Below are positions 55,683-64,000 of a stretch of DNA of 64,000 nucleotides, in pieces (the first letter of the stretch is position 1; every line of letters starts with the position of its first letter). A program made the position numbers and the translations under genes. The stretch comes from Bryoerythrophyllum caledonicum. Lineage: Eukaryota; Streptophyta; Bryopsida; Pottiales; Pottiaceae. Below the pieces are notes generated by a model, which was not told the origin of the DNA, made no database searches, and saw nothing but the letters and a program-made list of their open reading frames with translations. Location of the stretch: NCBI GenBank assembly GCA_963971425.1, contig OZ020517.1:6264501-6328500 (forward strand), written 5' to 3'.

Positions 55683-57389
55683 ATGCTGGTAGCTGCGAGG
55701 CGATCGGGCGCTTCGTTATGTGTTCTCCGTCGCCACTTCTCGACGACCGTGACGCAGGACGGGTCCATCTCGTACCTGCGCAATCGCACCAATGGCGCGC
55801 AGGTGTACCTCGTCGGCACCGCGCACGTCTCGGCCCGGAGCGCGGAGCAAGTCCGCGAGGTAATTGCTCATGAGAAGCGTGAATGAAAGTTACCTTGAGC
55901 ATACACTTCCTCATTCTGAAATTTCTTGCTGATTTTCTGTATGGAAATCATCGATTGGTTTATGCAATTGAGTTTTTTTTGAAGCTGCGGTTGGTGCTTC
56001 TTGACTCGGGGATTTTAGTTTGTCTGATTAATCAGATTGAGGTTTGTGTGAAGCTTGGGTTTAGGGTTAGGGTTTATGGTTGGATTGGTGCTTTTTGAAA
56101 GTATTTAGGTTGATTGATTATTGAAATGGAGGTTATTATTGTGAAGCTTGGCTTAGGTTCTTCTTTGAGGTTTTTAACTTGTTTTGAGGGCTTGTAGGGA
56201 GTACAGTATGAAGTTTGGGTATTTTACATTGGTTTTTAAAATATAAATTTGGATATTCTATATTGAAATTTTTATGATTCGCACATGTGAAGTTGTGAAG
56301 TGGTTTTATTGTGCAGGTTATCAATCAAGTGAAGCCTGATAAGGTTGCGGTGCGTAATTTGTGATGCTGCTTAAACTTACTCAATTCTGCAGTGATTGGG
56401 AGCTGTGTAAAGGCGAGCTTTAGTATCCCGTTTGACAAATTCTGGAGGACAGGGGAATGACTTTGGTGTGGTTTGGCTTCGCAGGTGGAATTGTGTGAAG
56501 AAAGGGCGAAAACTCTTCTGACAGAAAATCCTGTGCGGAAGGGTAAGACACCCTTTCAACAGATGCAAGATTTGTTTAACTTGCCCGGGGGTCTGGGCCA
56601 GAAGTTGATTGGCTTTTGGCTCAAGTCCATGTATGAGCTCATCCGGAACACCGGTGTAGAGCCTGGCAAAGAGTTCAGGGTATGTATCATGAACTCACTT
56701 GCTACTGCAAATCTAGAGCTTTGTTGTCCTTGTTTCAACACAGTCCTCTGCAGCTACGTACCTTTGGATTAACTGATGTATATTCTCCAGGTTGCCATGG
56801 AGGAGGCGCAGCGGTTGAATGCGGAGATTCTCTATATAGATCGGAACGTTCATGTATGTTCTCTACAGAACTTTGTTTCCCTGGATCTTGTGCTCTTACA
56901 TGTCTGTTGTGGTTCTTACAATCTCCAGAGGATGGATGTGTGGTTGATTTTGACAGGAAACTGTAAAGAGATTAAAAGACGTTATTACAGTCTGGGATGT
57001 GTTGAGAATGCTGAAAAACCCCAACCAACATCTTGACTCGTACCCTTCATTCATGAGAGAAATGGAGCACCACGATTTTGAGACCGCTGTGGAAAGACTA
57101 AAGACGCGAGAGACTGTGAGAGAAATGATGCATTGGATGGAACAATCCTTTCCTGCCGTGGTAAGTACTTTGAGCTTATACTTCATATACATGATTGGGT
57201 TAATTTTATGTGCAGTTATCTTTGTTAGAGCTAAGACGACTTTGTTGGATGCAGGTGAAGGTCATGGTGCATGAAAGGGACGAGATAATGGTGAAGCGCC
57301 TCCTGGAATGTGAAGGGACTGTGGTAGGTGTAGTGGGAATGGCACACATGGATGGTATCGAGCGGCTGTGGAAAGAAGCTGCGCATTAG
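55683..57389 (+). CDS. TraB-family protein (probably mitochondrial)
   Basis: Exons 55683-55859, 56317-56349, 56485-56679, 56791-56853, 56957-57160 and 57255-57389 give 268 residues with all joints in frame. The first roughly 20 residues are basic and hydrophobic (MLVAARRSGASLCVLRRHFS), as in a mitochondrial presequence. The TraB/Tiki-type fold is marked by LVGTAHVSARSAEQV at the start, VAVELCEERAKTLL, LYIDRNVHETVKRL and the closing VVGMAHMDGIERLW. Conserved His and Glu residues in these blocks are present. Plant TraB-domain proteins are organelle-associated; some tether mitochondria to the ER and promote mitophagy. The precise role of this one is not known to me. Confidence 0.85.
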
Positions 57390-57686
57390 TCATTATTCTA
57401 AGCTTTACAACCTGAGATCGTCAGATGGGATTCAACCAAGTTTTGAGGCACACGAGCATACGCTAGTAATGAGTTAATCTGGAATACATGGATGTTCATA
57501 GCAGTGAAAGAAGAAATGGAAGCAGTTGAAGGTATGAAGCGGTGCTTGAGATCTTCAACATTCAGGTAGCTGCCACGGTACTGCAAGAGAAGAAGGAGCA
57601 CACCTAATATGGGAGCACATCTAGTACCAGATTTATCCTCCACCGATGTTCCCAACCATCATAATCTTGTTTCATCACCGGAGTGA

Positions 57687-58385
57687 TTACTTTCTGGCTG
57701 ATGCTCTGGTTGATGCTCTCGTTGATGCTCTGGTTGATGCTCTACTGACTGGTACTGCGAGTGATGGTCTAACTGCCACGTCCAGGGGAGTGGGATTCGC
57801 GCAGGACCGGCCGTAGATTTTGAACAAAGCTGCGCGAAGCTTTGCGGTTGCGTCTCTGTGCAGCACATCATCGAGCGTGAAGCGCGTGAGCGGTTCTGAA
57901 ACAGTGTCGCCCACCGCATCCACGAACGCTTCGATGGCGCGGTTGCCTTGGGACGACACGTTGCTCATAGGTGAGTAGGGGGACGTCCCAACCTGGCTCA
58001 GAAAATCTCTCATGACCCCTTCAACCTCACACACGTAGAGTCGCTCTGGCTTTTGAGGAACCTGGCTCAGAAACTCTCCCATGATCCCTTCATCCTCAGA
58101 GTCGGCGAGTAGCTCTGGCTTTTGAGGCTGCGCACATTCCTTTGGCTTTTGAGGATCCGCAGATTCCTTTGGCTTTTGAGGCTCCGCAGATTCCTTTGGC
58201 TTTTGAGGCTCCGCAGATTCCTTTGGCTTTTGAGCAACCTGGCTCAGAAACTCTCCCATGATATCTTCAACATCACACACGGAGAGTAGCTGTGGGCATT
58301 GAGGAACCTGGCTCAGAAATCCTCCCATGAGCTCTTCAGCCTCACCGTCGGAGAGTAGCGTTGGCTTTTGAGGAACCTGGCTCAC
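57687..58385 (-). CDS. Repeat protein of unknown function
   Basis: An open frame of 232 codons ends with TAA at 57687-57689. It has four to five 23-residue repeats (LSQVPQKPxLL, then a short acidic stretch, then MGEF). One is expanded by four copies of a 9-residue unit PQKPKESAE. A non-repetitive block follows (RFTLDDVLHRDATAKLRAAL) and then a RAST tetrapeptide array at the end. All three repeat periods (69, 27 and 12 nt) are multiples of three, which favours real coding. There is no ATG at the 5' end of the frame: the first codon is GTG and the first internal ATG is in the first repeat. So a 5' exon is probably missing. It may be the last part of the unrecognised gene to the right. I know no homologue. 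Confidence 0.5.
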   Translation of the reverse strand: MSQVPQKPTLLSDGEAEELMGGFLSQVPQCPQLLSVCDVEDIMGEFLSQVAQKPKESAEPQKPKESAEPQKPKESADPQKPKECAQPQKPELLADSEDEGIMGEFLSQVPQKPERLYVCEVEGVMRDFLSQVGTSPYSPMSNVSSQGNRAIEAFVDAVGDTVSEPLTRFTLDDVLHRDATAKLRAALFKIYGRSCANPTPLDVAVRPSLAVPVSRASTRASTRASTRASARK

Positions 58386-58803
58386 ATAAACTCCAACGTG
58401 TCAAGCCTCTTCATTGCTAGTTGGTTCTTATAGTTTCCTATCTGCAGTTTAGTATACTCGTAGCGTTTTTTTCAGCGCTTAGTTTCAAGTATGTGGTCGC
58501 TCGGCATGTGCACCATTTGGGGTTACGTATACCTTGCTGTATTGGGGTCTCTCTCAAGCCCTCCGCCCTTAACTTATCTTAGATCCCAATGACCTCTCTA
58601 TGTTCCAGTATACTCAAAGGTTTTGTCTCAGTACTTAATTTCAAGTATGTGGTAGTTTGCTTCATGTGAGGTCTTCTCAAGCAATCGCTCGGTGGATTGA
58701 GGTTCCTCACTGGACATGCCCTTACTATTTTGACGGTTTCTAGTATGTTTCACAGGATCTGAAGAGAGTACCACACCTCACTTATGCGGAGAGGATCTCA
58801 TAC

Positions 58804-61800
58804 CGGTTTCTCGGGGAAGTCACCAGAGCAAGGTTTGCATCCGCTTGAATTGCCTGCGCTTGCAAGTCGTTCTTTCTCCTTAGCTAGTTCTTCCGCAAGT
58901 AGTGTTTTCTCCGTAGTCAGTTCTTCCAGCATCATCTGCACACATCAGTCGTGCACATGTGAATCCTCTTTAACTTGGTGAATGCCGGGAGGTTTGGAGG
59001 ATGGGCGGAGACTGACGTGCATGAAGGTAGTGTCCCAAGGCTTCAACCCTGACTCCTCAGCTCCTTGCACGCCGTTCGGATAACACAAGCGCAACATCTC
59101 CTCTGGTGTCAATGTCACTTCCGGTGGACCCCTGCACGCCCACCTCTTTTTATTACAAGGATAGAGCTTTGAGTTGATTTGGAGTGTTTGTGACGCTCCT
59201 TAACCCTTGAAGGACGACATGTGGCTATGGCCGGGCAAAACCAAATCGGGAAAGGCGAATGTGGAAACACGAAGATTGATTCAGTGGCGCATCTGTTGCT
59301 ACTCTCTCGAAATAGCTATGGCTGTTGAGTTTGGGTTGGCTTGTCCTCACAGGATCAACATGATGATTATGCTTGGGATGTAGCATTTGGTAATGTGAGG
59401 ACATGGGTATGACATTACCAAATGGGTGTGGCGAGGCCATGGAAAGCCTCGGGAAACTCGCACTTCCTTACATGATGAGTATGCTTGGGATGTAGCATTT
59501 GGTAATGTGAGGACATGGGTCTGACATTACCAAATGGGTGCAGCAAGGGCATGGAAAGCCTTGGAAACTCGCACTTCTTTGTCGGAGTCCCGGCAGAGGT
59601 ACAAGAGCACAGTGGGCCATGGCATGCCCACTTCTCCTTCTTTGATCAGAAGGCCAAATACAAATTTCTTCATCTCTGTGGCAAAATCCCATGTTGGTTC
59701 TGATTCGGCTGTTGGTTCGGGTGGCGGTTCGGGTGGCGGTTCGGATTTTCCATCACCACCACCTTCTTCCTCTTTGTCGCTATCCTCGATGGCGGTATCC
59801 TCAATGGTTGTTTCTTTTACAACTGCCAAGGACATAGCCCAATAGCCACGGTCAAAGTTCATGATAAGACTTCCCACATCCTAGCATAACTCTGATCATG
59901 AAGAAGAATTTCAAGGTAGTCATCTTTGGGTGATGAATCTCCCTAAGGTACACCCGCCCATAACCGACAAGTTAAGCAATGTGCGTATATGGAGAGGAAA
60001 GGATACTACATTTATATTTCAGTAATAGCCAATACAATTACAATTTCAACCCAGGTCATTTCATATTTATCTGATGATATGTGAATTAGTTATGAATTTT
60101 CAAAGTGTAGTGCCATGTATAGCTAATGGTTGCCAATAGGTATCTCCTATAAGTGCCAACCGAAAGTAAGGGATCGTGACTATTAGTAAACCTCCATTTG
60201 GAGCAAAACGGGTGGGAATGGAATGTAGTGGGTTGAGTATATCCTAAGTATCAGTATTAGTATACCCTAAAGTTATAGGTTTTGGTTGGTTACCAAAGAG
60301 GTTACCTTATATGCTAACAAGATTGACTAAGATATACCCCCATGATTGTCAAATAAGCAATGTGCATATATGGAGAATCCAAATAATAATACATTGATTT
60401 TCCAATAATAGCCTATAGAATTACGATCTCAACTTGTTTTTGCCACTAATGCCAACCAAAAGTTAGGAGTCTTGGCCAATAGCAAGCCTTAATTTGGAGC
60501 GGACAAGGGGTGGAATTGGGACCAAATATATAGTGGAGTGTCAGGAAGGTGGTTGTGATGGGCTGGACTGACTTAGTTGAAGAAAAGGATTACAAAATTG
60601 ATAAATTACAAGGTTTGAAATTAGACCCAAAAAATTGGAATGCACTAGCAGAAATAGAGGAAATGATATTATCTTATGCTCACCACGGTCAAACCATATG
60701 CAAGTCTCCAAAAGGTCTTGTAAAGTGATAAGGTCTTCCTCTGTGGGATCTGGTAAATTCTTTGCGGCCGTTAAATTGCTCACGAAGAAGAAATCTAGAT
60801 TCATCAAATTACATCATATAAATTTTACACCTTTTCACAATATGATAGTTGCATCTAGGATAATTGACCTTCAATGTATGGTATAATTCCACTAAACCTC
60901 TGTTATGGTTTTAATATATACACATCGATCTCAAGTTTGGACCATGATTTTAACATGCTTGAACTGAGCTATCTTTTATCATGGTGAGGAAATACGAAGT
61001 GATGAAAGTTTACCTGTACGTGCTTGCATAATGGCTTCAGGAGTGGATTTTGAAAGGAAGAAGTCAAAGTAGGTGTCGGCCAATGCCACCAGAAAATGTC
61101 GCCAGTCCATTACCAATGTAAAGTATTCTCTTGGAGGGTCTATGTCTTTCATAGTTGCCTACATAAAGATTGTCATACACTTAAAGAATGAGTGTCTAAA
61201 CCAACATCAAAACAACATCATACATACAAAAGTGCACACATAGTACATCTTCAAAATTGTACTTGTAGCATACACTAAGATTTCAAGGTGTTAACCTAAT
61301 GCTATAATAAATTGGTTAACATTTCACTAGTCCACTATAACATTGATCCAAAGCGGTTCAGTACACAATGCCACATTCTATGACATTGAGTTTATTCAGT
61401 CATAGTAAATTAGCTAGACATTGCCATCCATAGAATATAATTCATGTGTAATTGTGATACAAGATGTTGGATTTATTACTTGTGGGAAAAAATGCATATT
61501 CTAGTCAAAATTGTATTATAAAATCATCTTTAAAATTATCAAAGTATTTGAATTTTGTCGTCTTCTTCTTTTCATGTACTATGAATAAGTTTGCTTTTTA
61601 AAATAGTGGGGGAATTTAGTAGTACCCACACTAGACTTAGCATTGTTAACATGTAATAGTATACTTACCTTTCATTCAAGATAGGCAAAATTACTTTTAC
61701 CTTCATATATTAACTTGGCAAAAATATTTTGTCTTTAGTTGAAAGACATACCTAACATGAAGAAACTATCATGCTCTTCCATTTGTGACTATTGCTTAGA

Positions 61801-63960
61801 AAGCAAAAACTCAAGATAGGAGAAAGGAAAGTGTGTCACCTTCAAAAAGCAGGCACTAATTCTATACTAGTAACTAATACTTGTATCATCTATAAATAGG
61901 TGCAGTGGAAAACCAAACATTTAATGCAATTTAATTCAAATAATTGTTCTTTGAATATCAGAGTTTTTCTTTTTCTTTTCCTTCTTCTTTAGAAATGTAT
62001 AAAAGCATGAACGTCATGAAACATTTAAATTGGACTTGAAATATAACTATACTATTGCTATATGTAATTTGGTGCCACTTATATGAGAAGAAAGCTTACC
62101 TTGAAGACATCTTCGAGCTTCTCAAACCATCGTTGAAAGGGAACATCAGTAGGAAGGCGAGGTTGTTGTCGTTGCGCCGGGTTGTCTTTGAACACCTTGA
62201 AGATCTCTTGAATTACTTCCATCACCCATATCTTCACACTGTCTAGTGCTACATATGGCTCTATAATCTCGTTTAAGCACAAGTATGGTAAATCAATAGA
62301 TTTCCACAAACCATTTTTAAAATTATCAATATATTATTACTAAGTGGCATCAATATTTGTCATTATGAGAGAGCCAATTGATCAAATTTCAACTTTGATT
62401 TACGACAAATTACTTACTTTTGAACAACTTTTAATAAGAAAGATGTTACTTGTTATAGTTATAAGATATTGCTTACTTTTAGGTTTAAATTTTTCGCCCA
62501 ACGTAAGCATTAGCTTGACGTGCCATTGGAGGGTAGTCAATGGCACTAGCGGTCCGGGTTCCTGTAAATTCACGCAAAAATACCTCTTAAAATTTTAAAT
62601 TATTAATATGAGCCTTATTAAATAGCTCTAAATATCAATTCTAAGAGGGAAAAAAACAAGTGTGATTCATGGCACAACATGAACGTCCTTCCTTTCAAAA
62701 GTTTTGAAAAGCTAGTATTAACTTAAGTTTAGAAACCACCAAACAACTCTTCTGCTAATACTTGATAAGAATTCACTACCTAAGTCTTCCATTGATCTAA
62801 TAAATATTAAGAAGTGAGAAAATAATAGTTTAATAATAAAATCAAGTGAATAGAAGGGATATCTTTCTGAGCGACTTTACAATTATCTCTATAGCACAAA
62901 TGAAGATGCAAATTATGCCATGTAATGTACCTTGACAAGCTTGGGAATTGCAATGAGGAACTTCTCTTTTGCAAAGAAGCATTTGTACCACATAGGGATC
63001 CTCTCCTTTGCACAATCGATAATGTACACTATAGCCTCTTCCGCTACTCTTTTTTCTTGCTACACCCCCATCATTCCGGAATATTATTGTATAGTTGAAT
63101 AATATTTATAGGCTTTAAATTTTATTTTTGAAAGTTTCCATATTAGATTTTTTGGAATCCATATAGGAATTTTTCATTTTTATACTAAATTAATTGGTAA
63201 AGGTGCTACAATCTACATTCAAAGTTAGACAACTGTAAAAAAATTGCCCTTCTAAAAATATAATATTTTGAACTATTTTTAGATGATTTCATTCTATTAT
63301 TCCTATGGTTTTAGGATAGAAGTCAATCAAAGTTTTCAATTGTCTTAAGTTCAAAGTTGATTACATTGCTAATTTCAATGATCAATTTAGCAAGATGTTC
63401 GTGTGTGTTTCTAATCATTGGGAATAGCTCCTCGTAGTAGATGCATGCATTTCTTGCTGTCGTTATATTGTTCATGACATCCACAATGTTTTACATACAA
63501 CCTATGAGTATTCATACATAATGGTACCAAAAACAAACAAAATTATATTTTCATAACTAGATTTTTGTTGCCCTCAATAAAGTGAACGTATATAAATACA
63601 AAAAACAAATGTACCTATTATATACTTGTTATACTTTATATGCCTATTTCATACTTTATATATTTGTTGTATATCCCTTATATACCTAGTTCTGCTAGGT
63701 TTCAACTTCAAAACGTATCCCCATTTCCTTTCATATAGAGCGATGACAATGTGATTAAATTCTAGGATCGTACCAATGAGTTCAAGACGATAATATAGGA
63801 TTTGGTGATCTTGTGCAATGGCAGGATCCACTGCAAGTTCTAGTGGCAACTCCACTCTCTCGATAGGCCATACCATTGTTTCAGGCTCCGGTGGCAATTC
63901 GAGGTCATCAAAGGGCGGTATTTCTTCTATCTTTAGTAAATTGTGACCCCAAGTTGATAT
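58804..63960 (-). CDS. Unrecognised multi-exon gene (partial, runs off the window)
   Basis: Exons with good splice sites and matching phases: 63059-62931 (QEKRVAEEAIVYIIDCAKER), 62561-62477 (EPGPLVPLTTLQWHVKLMLT), 62260-62100 (PYVALDSVKIWVMEVIQEIF), 61158-61020 (ATMKDIDPPREYFTLVMDWR), 60749-60684 (PTEEDLITLQDLLETCIWFD), 59880-59531 (MNFDRGYWAMSLAVVKETT; acidic then EPPPEP repeats), 59131-59017 (LTPEEMLRLCYPNGVQGAEE) and 58935-58804 (a coiled coil, LEELTTEKTLLAEELAKEK). A further exon lies at about 63957-63677 (ETMVWPIERVELPLEL) and possibly one near 63460-63350. The link between 60684 and 59880 is out of phase, so an exon is missing there. The 3' end is unresolved: a tail exon ending at 58382 or joining the repeat ORF are both possible. 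The protein is mostly helical and I recognise no domain. Confidence 0.5.
59362..59576. repeat. Direct duplication of an exon end, 112-bp period, with hairpins
   Basis: The segment from ATGCTTGGGATGTAGCATT to the Val-Arg-Val-Ser coding end is present twice. Each copy has a perfect 13-bp hairpin (CATTTGGTAATGT with its complement; 59384-59424 and 59496-59536). The right copy is the true end of the minus-strand exon 59880-59531 including its GTAATG donor. The left copy lies in the intron. Confidence 0.75.
60020..60510 (+). repeat. Two tandem copies of a dispersed repeat (partner 42870-43050)
   Basis: 60020-60230 and, less completely, 60410-60510 share ordered phrases with 42870-43050. They lie in an intron of the unrecognised minus-strand gene. 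Confidence 0.6.
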
Positions 63961-64000
63961 CCCACATTACACCAATTAGAGACTTTTAAAAACATTTTAA

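Overview
The window is nuclear DNA of a streptophyte, that is a land plant or a close algal relative. The evidence is an actin gene with introns at the three plant-conserved positions, chloroplast proteins with transit-peptide-like N-termini (the isopropylmalate dehydratase large subunit and the ALB3 insertase), a POLAR-like gene, a plant-type Kazal inhibitor, Dof-like zinc fingers and a short interstitial CCCTAAA telomere-type tract. Exons are GC-richer than the strongly AT-rich intergenic DNA and introns are short. I cannot name the species. The density of genes and small repeats would fit a bryophyte or charophyte, but that is inference.

Layout. 0.8-5.3 kb: POLAR-like gene (+). 6.7-20.4 kb: one very large non-LTR retrotransposon on the minus strand, bounded by an 11-bp target-site duplication. 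It has ORF1 (RRM-like domain plus coiled coil), ORF2 (endonuclease, reverse transcriptase, RNase H, Cys/His end), a canonical 2A ribosome-skipping motif near the ORF2 N-terminus, about 220 GTT/AAC units that would encode poly-Asn, and a 3.3-kb open leader made partly of tandem intron-like units. 20-25 kb: repeats and a short 3'-end copy of a related element. 25.5-29.6 kb: 13-exon isopropylmalate dehydratase large-subunit gene (+). 30.6-33.0 kb: RING-HC E3 ligase (-). 34.3-34.7 kb: Mic10-like gene (+). 36.2-37.6 kb: Kazal-type inhibitor (-). 38.9-39.7 kb: broken double Dof-like gene. 40-47.5 kb: repeat-rich, with several small TTAA-flanked inverted-repeat elements. 48.1-49.6 kb: actin (+). 50.3-54.4 kb: ALB3 (-). 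55.7-57.4 kb: TraB-family gene (+). 57.7-64 kb: a repeat protein ORF and an unrecognised multi-exon gene (-).

The host genes are unrelated housekeeping genes with no operon-like logic. The most unusual object is the retrotransposon: its size, 2A motif, poly-Asn tract, ORF overlap without an AUG and intron-like leader units each deserve a check. Coordinates of exons were read by eye from splice consensus and reading-frame continuity.
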